Positions 43,789 to 52,616 of a stretch of 64,000 nt of DNA are shown piece by piece. Position numbers and translations under genes: made by a program. Numbering within the stretch: position 1 is the first letter of the stretch; every line of letters begins with the position of its first letter. Location: the NCBI RefSeq assembly GCF_001548395.1, contig NZ_AP017367.1, forward strand, positions 595,001-659,000, read 5' to 3'. The notes below the pieces were generated by a model. It saw only the letters and a list, made by a program, of their open reading frames with translations. It did not search any database and had not been told where the DNA came from. Source of the stretch: Leptolyngbya sp. O-77 (GTDB lineage Bacteria; Cyanobacteriota; Cyanobacteriia; Elainellales; Elainellaceae).

Positions 43789-44778
43789 GTGGTGTGGATA
43801 GGGGCGACATTGCTTCGCAATGCTAGCGCGATCGCCCAGTGGGGGCCGGCTGGGCTGTTGCTGATTGGGCTGATCCTGCTGGAATTGGGGCTGCGGGCGC
43901 TGGGGCTGGGCAACCCGCCGCTCTATGTGGCCGACCCAGAAGCAGGCTATCGGCTGCGTCCTCATCAGCGGCTGCGGCGCTGGGGCAAACGCATGGTCAT
44001 CAATCGCCACAGCCTGCGAAATTCTGACCCGATGGGCGAGGTTTCTGCCCAAAGCTGGCGCGTGCTGCTGCTGGGCGACTCCATCGTTCACGGCGGCATC
44101 TGGACAGACCAGGCGCACACGATTTCCGAACAGATGCGGCAATTTCTCGTGTCCCGACTGGGCGAAACGGGCATGGTGCTGAATGCGGCTGCGCCCTCCT
44201 GGGGACCGCAAAACCAGTGGGGCTATTTGCGACAGTTTGGCACCTTTGGGGCGCAGGTGGTGGTGCTGCTGCTGAACACAGACGACCTGTTTGCGCCGCC
44301 GCCGACCGACTGGCCCGTGGGGCGCGATCGCCAATATCCCCACCACCGTCCGCCGCTGGCCCTGTGGGAAGCTCTGTTGCTCCTGATGTCCCGCCCAGCC
44401 CAGCGCCCAGCGACCCGCCCACCCAGCGGCGACCCCGTAGCCGACAACCTGCTGACGATTGAACAAATGCGCCAGTTTGTGCAGCCCCAAGCGCAGTTTC
44501 TCGTGGCGCTGTCGCCGCTGCGGCGAGAATTAAAACAGCCCGGCCCACGGGATTACGAGCGCGTTGCCCGCCAGCGGCTTGCTGACCTATTGCAGCAGGG
44601 TGGTGTGCCGTTTCTCGATCTGCTGCCCCGCTGGAACGCGCTGCACAATCCCGAAGCCCTTTATCGCGACGGCATCCACCCCAGCCCCGCCGGAAACGTG
44701 CAAATCAGTCAGGCGATCGCCGAATTCATTCTCCACCATGCCCACCGCCACCTCTCCCAGCACCTATCTCGGCATTGA
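43789..44778 (+). CDS. SGNH/GDSL-type hydrolase, membrane-anchored
   Basis: GTG 43789 is preceded by GGGAGG at 43775-43780; 329 residues. There is an N-terminal hydrophobic helix (GPAGLLLIGLILLELGLRAL), then an SGNH core. Block I is VLLLGDSIVHGGIW (nucleophile Ser in GDS), a possible block III is NAAAPSWGPQNQ, and block V is YRDGIHPSPAGN, whose DGIHP supplies catalytic Asp and His. These are esterases/acetyl-hydrolases of lipids or polysaccharides, here likely facing the periplasm. Its end overlaps the FGGY kinase start by 41 bp. Confidence 0.83.
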   Translation: MVWIGATLLRNASAIAQWGPAGLLLIGLILLELGLRALGLGNPPLYVADPEAGYRLRPHQRLRRWGKRMVINRHSLRNSDPMGEVSAQSWRVLLLGDSIVHGGIWTDQAHTISEQMRQFLVSRLGETGMVLNAAAPSWGPQNQWGYLRQFGTFGAQVVVLLLNTDDLFAPPPTDWPVGRDRQYPHHRPPLALWEALLLLMSRPAQRPATRPPSGDPVADNLLTIEQMRQFVQPQAQFLVALSPLRRELKQPGPRDYERVARQRLADLLQQGGVPFLDLLPRWNALHNPEALYRDGIHPSPAGNVQISQAIAEFILHHAHRHLSQHLSRH

Positions 44779-46078
44779 CTTTGGCACCTCCGGCGCACGG
44801 GCGATCGCCATCGACAACAGCGGCGAAATCCTGGCCCAAACCAGCATTCCGTTTCCCAATAGCCCAGCCGAGTCGCTCACCGATCTCTGGAAAGACACGC
44901 TCTTTGCCCTGATCACCAACCTTCCTGCCAAGATTCGCCAAACCCTGGCGGCGATCGCCCTCGACGGCACCTCCTCCACCGTCCTGCTCTGCGACCAACA
45001 CGGCACGCCCATCACCGAACCGCTGCTTTACAATGACTCGCGCGGCGCAGCCATGCTAGACCAAGTGAGGGCGATCGCCCCACCCCACCACCCCGTCCTC
45101 AGCGCCACCTCCAGCCTCACCAAACTCCTCTGGCTCCTCAACACTCTCTCCCTTCTCCCCGCTCCCTCCTTCCCCAACACCCCAACACCCCAACACCCCA
45201 ACACCCCGACACTCCACCTCCTCCACCAAGCCGACTGGCTCACCTTCCTGCTCCACGGCCGCCTCGGCCTCAGCGACTATCACAACGCGCTGAAACTGGG
45301 CTATGACGTAGGCGAGTTGCGCTACCCCGACTGGCTGCTGGCGGCCAACCTGCCCGTGCAACTGCCCCAGGTAAAAGCGCCCGGTGAGGCGATCGCCCCG
45401 ATTTTGCCTAACCTGGGCGATCGCCTGGGCATTCCCGCTACCTGCCAGATCTGCGCGGGCACGACAGACAGCATCGCCGCCTTCCTCGCCAGCGGAGCCA
45501 GCACGCCGGGGCAAGCCGTCACCTCGCTGGGGTCTACGCTGGTACTCAAGCTGCTCAGCACGGTGCGGGTAGACGACGCAGCCAGCGGCATCTACAGCCA
45601 TCGGCTGGGCAATCTGTGGCTGGTGGGTGGCGCGTCGAATACAGGCGGCGCGGTGCTGCGGCAGTTTTTCAGCGATGCCGAACTGGCCGCCCTCAGCGCC
45701 CAGATCGACCCGTCGCGCCCCAGCCCGCTGGACTATTACCCCTTGCCAAAGCCGGGCGATCGCTTCCCCATCAATGACCCCACCCTGCCGCCCCGCCTAG
45801 AGCCGCGCCCCGAAAATCCGGTCGAGTTTCTCCACGGCTTGCTAGAAGGCATCGCCCGCATCGAAGCCCTGGGCTATCGGCGGCTGGCAGAGCTGGGCGC
45901 AACGCCCTTACAAGAAGTGCTGACTGCGGGCGGTGGGGCGCAGAATGAGGCTTGGACAAACGTGCGATCGCGCCTGTTGCAGGTTCCCGTAATCCCTTCT
46001 CCCCACACCGAAGCCGCCTACGGAGCCGCCCGCCTTGCCCGCGCCGCTCTCCAGCCCGATGTTGATTTTGGATTTTAG
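44738..46078 (+). CDS. FGGY-family carbohydrate kinase
   Basis: ATG 44738 (MPTATSPSTYLGIDFGTSGA) gives 446 residues, short for xylulokinase (~480-500). The first ATPase phosphate loop is LGIDFGTSGARAIAID, then IALDGTSSTVLLCD and LLYNDSRGAAM. The second domain has AGTTDSIAAFLASGA and GEAIAPILPNLGDRLGI. The C-terminus VLTAGGGAQNEAWTNVRSRL is FGGY-like. A C-rich repeat encoding PNTPTPQHPNTPT sits in frame at ~145-160 inside the first domain. The sugar is unknown. The last residues (DVDFGF) are encoded by a GATTTTGG repeat. Confidence 0.82.
   Translation: MPTATSPSTYLGIDFGTSGARAIAIDNSGEILAQTSIPFPNSPAESLTDLWKDTLFALITNLPAKIRQTLAAIALDGTSSTVLLCDQHGTPITEPLLYNDSRGAAMLDQVRAIAPPHHPVLSATSSLTKLLWLLNTLSLLPAPSFPNTPTPQHPNTPTLHLLHQADWLTFLLHGRLGLSDYHNALKLGYDVGELRYPDWLLAANLPVQLPQVKAPGEAIAPILPNLGDRLGIPATCQICAGTTDSIAAFLASGASTPGQAVTSLGSTLVLKLLSTVRVDDAASGIYSHRLGNLWLVGGASNTGGAVLRQFFSDAELAALSAQIDPSRPSPLDYYPLPKPGDRFPINDPTLPPRLEPRPENPVEFLHGLLEGIARIEALGYRRLAELGATPLQEVLTAGGGAQNEAWTNVRSRLLQVPVIPSPHTEAAYGAARLARAALQPDVDFGF
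45166..45212. repeat. C-rich octamer repeat inside FGGY kinase gene
   Basis: CCCCAACA repeated about five times in tandem after a pyrimidine-rich tract (CTCTCCCTTCTCCCC), all in frame. A similar CT-tract plus CCCCAACA array occurs between metH and mntA near 62.1 kb. Confidence 0.85.
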
Positions 46079-46091
46079 ATTGGCGATTTTA
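46064..46091. repeat. GATTTTGG-type repeat over FGGY kinase stop
   Basis: GATTTTGGATTTTAGATTGG continuing CGATTTT, a member of the same family seen at 10189-10213, 16749-16791, 23638-23690, 27314-27342 and 35108-35137. Confidence 0.8.
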
Positions 46092-46797
46092 TCCCGCTTC
46101 TATCACTCTGTCCAGAAGAAAACCGAATCCCTTATTTACTCGTTCTATGAAACCTATGACATCATCATGACATCATCATGACATCATCATTTTAAGAACG
46201 GGATTTGGGCATCACAGATTTCATCCAGTGAAAGTGACAAAAGAGGGGTATAGCAATACGCAGGTTAGTTAGGACGTTTGTAATGAGGACTTAAGTCCTC
46301 ACTACGAGCCTCAACTACGAGCCTCAACAGAAACTATGTCCGTAACTATGTCCGTAACTATGTCCGTCCTACATGTCCTAACCAACCAGTTAGCTGCTAT
46401 AGATTGCCAGACTGAGCGCACGTCGGCTTCCAATCGCTCCATTGGTTGTGCAGTTTCTATGCAGTTTCAGAGAACTGGGCTACGCCCAAAATCCAAACCC
46501 CAAAATCCCGGTTTCGCTCATCCGAGTCACTGACTAACAGGAATTTACTAACAATCACTGAGCTAAATCACTCACTTCATGATGTTTTGTGTCCCCATGT
46601 TGGGAATTCTCAAGGGGTATCCTACGGGATTCGCAATTTCTTGAGTATGCTGTTAGCCATAATCAATGTAGATTATGTAAATTGACTTGATGACGCTAAT
46701 CCCTCTACTGGTTCGGGATTGAAATCTGGACTAGCAGCGCCCGCTCAGAAACGCCGCCAGTAAGAACGCTTCCCCATCGTTTGCGAGACGTGGACTT
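46079..46797. other. 720-bp intergenic region of small repeats upstream of pilT
   Basis: No gene was found. It contains ATGACATCATC repeated three times at 11 bp (46156-46188), a perfect palindrome GAGGACTTAAGTCCTC (46285-46300), a CTACGAGCCTCAA duplication after it, and AACTATGTCCGT three times at 12 bp (46332-46367). The rest is AT-rich, presumably the pilT leader; no promoter could be singled out. Confidence 0.6.
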
Positions 46798-48177
46798 ATG
46801 ACAGACGCACAACGCCCAAGCATCCCGCCCAACTCCGTTCCCCGCACACCGCCACCGCCGGGTCGTCCACCTGCCAGCGCTCCGCCGAGAGGCGACCTGG
46901 GGCAAACTAGCCAGCAAATGCCCTCGCAAACCTTGGCATCGACCCAGGCCAACACAGCACCGGGCACTCGCGTCAGTCCTGCTCCGGGGGGCGCAAAGCC
47001 CGGCATGGGCGCTCCCGCCGTGAAGCCGCCGCCCACGCCCGCCCCGCCGCCGATGATGGGGCACCGTCCTGCTGCGCCGCCGCCGATGCAGGCCTCCCGC
47101 AGCAAGGCTTCGCCGGGTCAGCCGACGCTGGCGCAAATTGTCCGCGAAGCCTACGACAAAGGGTTCTCAGATATTCACCTGGGCGTAGGCGAAGCGCCCC
47201 GCTTCCGCAACCGGGGTGAGATCGATATGACCGAGTATCCGGTGACGGATCTCGACACCTTCTTTAGCTGGCTACAAGAAATTCTATCGGACGAAGAAAT
47301 TCAGCGGTTTAAGGACACCCTTGACTTTGACGGCGCGACGCAATACGACTTTGCCCGCGTCCGGATCAATATCTTTGACTCGCTGCGCGGCCCGGCGATG
47401 GTGATGCGTCTGATTCCGCTGAAGATCTCGACCATTGAGCAACTGGGGTTGCCGCCTGTCTTCAAGGAAATCTGCCACTATCACAAGGGGCTGATCCTGG
47501 TGACAGGGCCCACCGGGTCGGGTAAATCGACCACGATGGCGGCGATGGTGGACTATATGAACAGTGAAATGCCCAAGCATATCGTCACCATTGAAGACCC
47601 GATTGAATTTGTCCATACCAGCCGCAAGTGTTTGATCCGCCAGCGCGAAGTGGGCATTCACACGATGAAATTTGATGCGGCCCTGAAGGCCTCGCTGCGG
47701 GAAGACCCGGATGTGATTCTGGTGGGGGAAATGCGGGACATTGAAACCGTGAACACAGCCCTGAAAGCCGCGCAAACGGGGCACTTGGTGATGGGAACGC
47801 TGCACACTAACAGCGCTGTGAAGACGATCGAGCGGATTTTGGGCTTGTATCCGCCAGATCAGCAGGAACCCATGCGAGTGGCGATCGCCGAATCGTTGGT
47901 GGCCGTTATCGCGCAGGGACTCTGCCGCACCACCGACGGCAAGCGGGCCGCCTTCCACGACATCCTGATTAACACCGACGCAATTCGCGACTATATCCGC
48001 AAGGGCGATCTAGACGAAGTGGAAGCGCTGATTCCGCGATGCAACTTTGACGGCATGTGTACGATGAACCAGTCCCTCTACAAGCTGTATGAGGCAGGAC
48101 GCATTACGGAGGAAACGGCGCTAGAGATGTCGCCCAAGCCCAACGAGATGGCGCAGATTTTGCGCGGGCGCGTCTAG
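46798..48177 (+). CDS. pilT: type IV pilus retraction ATPase PilT
   Basis: The protein has 459 residues with a Pro/Ala-rich N-terminal extension (~1-105) ahead of the PilT core. Motifs are SDIHLGVGEAPRFRNRGEID, Walker A GPTGSGKSTT (~237), the Asp box, LVGEMRDIETV (Walker B AIRAGEMRD-like) and the His box GHLVMGTLHTNSAVKTIERI. PilT depolymerises pilin and drives twitching motility and DNA uptake in cyanobacteria. The long disordered N-terminus resembles cyanobacterial PilT1. pilB and pilC are not in the window; instead a KaiB-fold gene follows by 107 bp. Confidence 0.93.
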   Translation: MTDAQRPSIPPNSVPRTPPPPGRPPASAPPRGDLGQTSQQMPSQTLASTQANTAPGTRVSPAPGGAKPGMGAPAVKPPPTPAPPPMMGHRPAAPPPMQASRSKASPGQPTLAQIVREAYDKGFSDIHLGVGEAPRFRNRGEIDMTEYPVTDLDTFFSWLQEILSDEEIQRFKDTLDFDGATQYDFARVRINIFDSLRGPAMVMRLIPLKISTIEQLGLPPVFKEICHYHKGLILVTGPTGSGKSTTMAAMVDYMNSEMPKHIVTIEDPIEFVHTSRKCLIRQREVGIHTMKFDAALKASLREDPDVILVGEMRDIETVNTALKAAQTGHLVMGTLHTNSAVKTIERILGLYPPDQQEPMRVAIAESLVAVIAQGLCRTTDGKRAAFHDILINTDAIRDYIRKGDLDEVEALIPRCNFDGMCTMNQSLYKLYEAGRITEETALEMSPKPNEMAQILRGRV

Positions 48178-48284
48178 GTTGCAAAGCTCAACGGTTCCTG
48201 GGGTGGATTTTTCGGACTGGATCAGGTGCGAAAAGCCCACCCTTCTCGCTTTGTTGCACCCCTGCGCTTGGCAATTGATTTTCC

Positions 48285-49085
48285 ATGAAAGCCCCGCCGC
48301 CAGAACTATACAAGGGAATTGCCCTGTTTACCCCAGGGGGCGACCTGGTGTACTGTATCGACCCAGACAAGCAGAGTCATTGGCATTTGCACCTGTGTGC
48401 GGCGCTCCAGGAGTGGCTCGATCTATCGGAACCGCCGCTGTTTCTGGTGCCGTGGTACACCGCGTCGATCGACCGCTGGCGATCGCCCGAAAACCAGTCC
48501 ATCATTACGTCTGCTGAGGTATATCCGCTGGTGGCACGGCATCAGGCCGTGCTGAATGCCGTCTTTGGCACTGGCGATTTGCTCTGGCAAACCGTGCAGC
48601 CGCCCGACAACCTGGACGAGTCGCTGATGCTGCTGACCTATCAGAGCCGCTTTCCCGAACTGTGGCGATCGCACGATCTGGTCATTCGCTACGAGTCTCC
48701 GGCCATTCAGCAAGCAGCCCCATCAGCACAACCGCCGTCGTCCTGGAGTCGGCTATCGTGGCAAGCCCAATCGCCCAACGTTTCCAAACAGGGCTATGTG
48801 CTGCGTCTTTATGTGTCGAGCAACAGCGATGTAACCGAGGCAATTTTGACCAACCTGCACCGCCTCCTCGAAGACCTGATTCAGCAGCCCTACACGCTGA
48901 AAATCATTGACGTATACAAGTATCCTGACCTGGCCGAGCAAGACCAGATCACAGCCACGCCGACGCTGGTCAGAGTTTGGCCAGAGCCAGTCCGCCGCGT
49001 CACTGGGCGGCTCGAAGATGCCAGCCGCGTCATGCAACTGCTGATTGCCTCGAAGGGCGAGATCAGGGACGGGAGAGCGGAGTAA
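48285..49085 (+). CDS. KaiB-fold protein with large N-terminal domain
   Basis: The protein has 266 residues. Residues ~171-253 match KaiB closely: YVLRLYVSSNSDVTEAILTN, LKIIDVYKYPDLAEQDQITA and TPTLVRVWPEPVRRVTGRLE. The fold-switching thioredoxin-like core is thus present. The first ~150 residues form a separate domain of unknown function (GIALFTPGGDLVYCIDPDKQ, PPLFLVPWYTASIDRWRSPE, WQTVQPPDNLDESLMLLTYQ) joined by a Pro/Ser linker. Clock KaiB is only ~100 residues; this is a distinct extended homologue. The gene is in the same orientation 107 bp after pilT, possibly co-transcribed. Confidence 0.85.
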   Translation: MKAPPPELYKGIALFTPGGDLVYCIDPDKQSHWHLHLCAALQEWLDLSEPPLFLVPWYTASIDRWRSPENQSIITSAEVYPLVARHQAVLNAVFGTGDLLWQTVQPPDNLDESLMLLTYQSRFPELWRSHDLVIRYESPAIQQAAPSAQPPSSWSRLSWQAQSPNVSKQGYVLRLYVSSNSDVTEAILTNLHRLLEDLIQQPYTLKIIDVYKYPDLAEQDQITATPTLVRVWPEPVRRVTGRLEDASRVMQLLIASKGEIRDGRAE

Positions 49086-49139
49086 TGGGGCACGGGGAAG
49101 CAAGATTTTGCCGCCTCTCTCGCTCTCCCCTTTCGCACT

Positions 49140-50906
49140 TCATCCATCAACCCTCCCCCCAACGACCGCCCGCATCTGCTGGCTGACCAGATCGACCAAA
49201 AAGGTGAGGGCAACAAAGCACCCCAGCGTTAGCAATAGCCCGCCATAGTCAAAGCTGCTGAGTTGTTCGGTCAGGCGGCGACCCAGCCCCCCTGCGCCCA
49301 CCAGCCCGACAATTACCGTTTCGCGCATACAGACCTCCCAGCGGTAGAGGGTGTAGGCCAGAAATCGCCCCAAGTTTTGAGGCAAAACGCCATAGAGAAT
49401 TGCCTGCCCGCCGGATGCGCCCAGGGCGTGGAGCGATCGCACGGGGCGGTCGTCCAGGTTTTCGTTGACCTCGGCCATGAGGCGGCCCAGAATGCCCAGG
49501 TTATGTAGACCGAGGGCGATCGCCCCTGGCAAGATGCCTGGAAACAGCACAAACAGACACACCAGTGCCCAGATGGGGGCGGGCACGGCGCGGCTGAGCA
49601 ATAGCCCCAGTCGGGTTGCCAGCAGCAGCAGCCAGGCGAGGGGGGCTTGGGTCGTTGCGGGGTCGTCTAGCGGGCGCAGCCAGCCGCCGGGCAACAGGAA
49701 GGTTTGGGCTGCGGGAAAGGAGAGCAGGACACCGCCCAATCCGGCTAGGGCGATCGCCAAAATCGACATCACCAGCGTCAAGCCAGAGAGGTGGAGCAGC
49801 GTCGCCCATTCGTCTGGGCTGGGCCACGGGGGCACAGCGGCGGCTGCGATGTCGCCCAGCAGTCGCCGCGTGCGGGCCGACCAGAGCCGCGTCCAGTCGA
49901 TGCCCAAGCCCCAAAAGCAGAGCGGAATCGACAGGGCGATCGCCCCCCAGGATAGCCGTAGCGGCCAGGGGTTGGCAGTGTGCGGATCGGGTTTCGCAGC
50001 CTGGGAATTCTGTGAGCTTTGGAACCTGGTTTGAGCCAAATTGAGATCCAGCCGACTGGTGAATCCTAGCCTGCGCCGCACCCAGCCGCTCCACCAATCG
50101 ACCCCGCCATTCAGCAGCACCAGCGCATAAAACCCCGTCCAGAGTTGCCCATAGCGGAGCGATTGCAGGCTCAGCAAAATTTCATAGCCCAGCCCGCCCG
50201 CGCCGATCACCCCCAGCACCGCCGCCGACCGCAGGGAACACTCGAACCGATAGGTCGTGTAGGACAGCAAATCTGGAAACGCCTGGGGCAACAGGCCGTA
50301 GAGCCACGCCGCCAGCGGCGACACCCCGCTCCCCAGAAGGGCATTCAGCGGTTCCTGGGGCGTTTCGTCAAAAATTTCGGCAAACACCTTGGACACGATC
50401 GCCCCAAAGGGCAGGGCGATCGCCAGCACCGCCACCAGCGGGTTCAGCCCCAGAATGTTCAAAAAAAATAGACCCCAGAGGAGTTCGTGAATTGCCCTGG
50501 GAACCGCCAGCAGCCCGCGAATCAGCAGCCACGCGGGAGCGGCCCAAGCGCCACCCGCCGCCGCCCTTGGCAGCATCGTTTGCCACCAAGTTTGGGAAGA
50601 CAGCACCCCGCCCACCAGCCCCAGCCCCACACTCAGGGTCGTGCCGCAGACCGCATAGGCAAAAGTGACCAACGTGGCCCTAGCAATCACCCCCAGGAAG
50701 TCGCGGCTGAGGTCGGGCCGCAGGCTGCTGGCCCAAAACTCTGCAAACTGGCCCCAGCCGCCGGGGTTGACCAGGGTCGCGTCCGGTCGTCCAATGCCTG
50801 TGGCGTACAGCGAAAGGGCGATCGCCCCCAGCATCACCAATCCCCACCCGCTGCGACGGTTTAGCCAGGGGGGAGGGGGTGGCAGGGCAATCGGTGCAGC
50901 GGGCAT
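49140..50906 (-). CDS. phnE: phosphonate/phosphite-type ABC transporter permease, fused PhnE-PhnE
   Basis: The protein has 588 residues, twice the size of PhnE. Two copies of the permease domain occur. The first ends near LRYGQLWTGFYALVLLNGGV with the signature ALFNEIxxxxP-like DETPQEPLNALLGSGVSPLA. The second has NLGILGRLMAEVNENLDDRP and VRSLHALGASGGQAILYGVL. Each half has about six helices, so the fused chain gives the complete pore. Start ATG 50906. It follows phnC and phnD on the same strand. Confidence 0.86.
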   Translation of the reverse strand: MPAAPIALPPPPPWLNRRSGWGLVMLGAIALSLYATGIGRPDATLVNPGGWGQFAEFWASSLRPDLSRDFLGVIARATLVTFAYAVCGTTLSVGLGLVGGVLSSQTWWQTMLPRAAAGGAWAAPAWLLIRGLLAVPRAIHELLWGLFFLNILGLNPLVAVLAIALPFGAIVSKVFAEIFDETPQEPLNALLGSGVSPLAAWLYGLLPQAFPDLLSYTTYRFECSLRSAAVLGVIGAGGLGYEILLSLQSLRYGQLWTGFYALVLLNGGVDWWSGWVRRRLGFTSRLDLNLAQTRFQSSQNSQAAKPDPHTANPWPLRLSWGAIALSIPLCFWGLGIDWTRLWSARTRRLLGDIAAAAVPPWPSPDEWATLLHLSGLTLVMSILAIALAGLGGVLLSFPAAQTFLLPGGWLRPLDDPATTQAPLAWLLLLATRLGLLLSRAVPAPIWALVCLFVLFPGILPGAIALGLHNLGILGRLMAEVNENLDDRPVRSLHALGASGGQAILYGVLPQNLGRFLAYTLYRWEVCMRETVIVGLVGAGGLGRRLTEQLSSFDYGGLLLTLGCFVALTFLVDLVSQQMRAVVGGRVDG

Positions 50907-50922
50907 CGGGTTGCAAAAACGG

Positions 50923-51684
50923 TTAAGGGACAGGCTGCTCTAAACGATACAAGCTGTGGATCATCGCGTCTGTCACCTGGGCGGGCGGCGCGTCAAACTG
51001 AATCTGCCCCTGCCGCAGCCCCACCAGCCGCGTGCAGTATTGAAACGCATATTCGATATCGTGCAGGCTGATGACCAGCGTTTTGCCGCTCTGCTCCGTC
51101 AGGCGGCACAGCAACGCCATCAGGTCGTGGGCGCGGGCCGGGTCGAGGCTGGCGATCGGCTCGTCTGCCAGAATTGCTACTGGGTCTTGCACCAGCACCC
51201 GGGCGATCGCCACTCGCTGTTGTTCGCCGCCCGATAGCCGATCCGTGCGAGCATACAGCTTTTCGGCAATGCCGACCTGAGCCAGTGCTTGGGCAGCCAC
51301 ATCCACCGACTGCGGCCACAGCAGCGACCAGGCGGCCTTCGCTAGCGACCAGCGCCCCAGGTGTCCGGCATTGACGTTGTGAATCACCGACAGATTGGTG
51401 ACTAGGTGATGCTGCTGATAGATCGTCCCAATTTGCCGCTGCACCCGCCGCCGCTGTCGAGGAGACAGTCGCCGCAGGTCTTGTCCCAGCACGGTCACCT
51501 GCCCCGCCGACGGCAGCAGCGTCCCATTCAGCAGGCTCAGTAGGGTGCTTTTGCCTGCGCCGCTGGGGCCAATCAGCGCGACCCGCTCCCCAGCGGCAAT
51601 GCTCAGGTTTACCCCGGCCAGAGCTGTGAGCGCGTGAAACTGGCGTGTCACTTGGCTGAGCTGAAAAATGGGTATGCCCATCAC
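50923..51684 (-). CDS. phnC: phosphonate/phosphite ABC transporter ATP-binding protein
   Basis: The protein has 253 residues. Walker A is LIGPSGAGKSTLLSLLNG, the Q-loop IYQQHHLVTNLS, the ABC signature LSGGEQQRVAIARVLVQDP, Walker B AILADEPIASLDP and the switch His VISLHDIEYAF. This is the PhnC branch. Its start overlaps the phnD stop by 4 bp (ATGA) and it ends 16 bp before phnE, so the three genes form an operon. Confidence 0.9.
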   Translation of the reverse strand: MMGIPIFQLSQVTRQFHALTALAGVNLSIAAGERVALIGPSGAGKSTLLSLLNGTLLPSAGQVTVLGQDLRRLSPRQRRRVQRQIGTIYQQHHLVTNLSVIHNVNAGHLGRWSLAKAAWSLLWPQSVDVAAQALAQVGIAEKLYARTDRLSGGEQQRVAIARVLVQDPVAILADEPIASLDPARAHDLMALLCRLTEQSGKTLVISLHDIEYAFQYCTRLVGLRQGQIQFDAPPAQVTDAMIHSLYRLEQPVP

Positions 51685-52616
51685 TGGATCTTGCCAATCT
51701 GGCGACCGACGGACTCAATTTGCGAGTAGTTCTCGTTTTTCGTGGGAATAAACTTCGCCGCGCCAAACAGATCCAGCACTTCTTTTTGGTCTGGGTTGGC
51801 CGGGTCTAGCTCCGTAAACGCCGCCTGCACCTTTTGGATAAAGCCCTGGCCGTAGCGCTCTTCCACCTCCGGGCTAATCACCCAGTGATAGTCGTAGTAG
51901 GGCGGCGTGGTCCAGATCACCTGCACCTTACTGGTGTCCACTGCGCCCTCTGCCACTCGCGATTCCCAGACTTGAGAATTCAGTGCGCCGACTTCGTAGG
52001 TTCCTGCTTCCACCAGCTTGATCGTGGCATCGTGATTGCCCGAAAAGCCCACTTCCCCTTTGAAATCCGACAGCGCCATGCCTGCTTGCTGAATGAAATA
52101 TTGCGGCATCAGCCGACCGGAGGTAGAAGATTCGCTGCCAAAGGTGAGGGTGCGTCCCTTGAGCGTGTTGAGGTCTTTGAGGTCAGTGAAGGAGGCAATG
52201 CCGCTCTGGGTGTTGGCAATGAAGACGCTGGTGAATTGTTCGTCGATGTCGCGCTGGGCGATCGCCTGGGCCCCTGGCACTTGCAGCCGCGCCTGCACAC
52301 CCGTCAGCCCGCCAAACCACACCAGATCCAAATCACCCACCTTAAAAGCAGTCACCGCAGCGGCGTAGTCCGTTACGGGTTGATACTTTACGGGCACACC
52401 CAGTTTCGATTCCAGATAAGCAGCCAGTTTCTCAGCCTGTCGCTGCACCTTTTCGGGGTCTTGGTCGGGAATCGAGCCAACCACTAGGGGGGCAGCGGTT
52501 TCGGCAGGCGAGCCAATTCCAGGGTTCTGGGCGGTCGGGCTACCCGCGCAGGCCTTCACTAGGAGCACTGCCAAGGTGCCCAGCAACAATGAGCGGCGTT
52601 TGAAGGAGGTCATCAT
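51681..52616 (-). CDS. phnD: phosphonate/phosphite-type substrate-binding protein
   Basis: The protein has 311 residues. An N-terminal hydrophobic signal (LLLGTLAVLLVKAC) contains a Cys that could be lipidated, but Lys at -2 makes the lipobox imperfect. The mature protein shows the PhnD pattern: GSIPDQDPEKVQRQAEKLAA, FKVGDLDLVWFGGLTGVQAR, TFGSESSTSGRLMPQYFI and NSQVWESRVAEG. Ligand could be phosphonate, phosphite or another oxyanion; related proteins have been annotated for selenate. Translationally coupled to phnC. Confidence 0.88.
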   Translation of the reverse strand: MMTSFKRRSLLLGTLAVLLVKACAGSPTAQNPGIGSPAETAAPLVVGSIPDQDPEKVQRQAEKLAAYLESKLGVPVKYQPVTDYAAAVTAFKVGDLDLVWFGGLTGVQARLQVPGAQAIAQRDIDEQFTSVFIANTQSGIASFTDLKDLNTLKGRTLTFGSESSTSGRLMPQYFIQQAGMALSDFKGEVGFSGNHDATIKLVEAGTYEVGALNSQVWESRVAEGAVDTSKVQVIWTTPPYYDYHWVISPEVEERYGQGFIQKVQAAFTELDPANPDQKEVLDLFGAAKFIPTKNENYSQIESVGRQIGKIQ

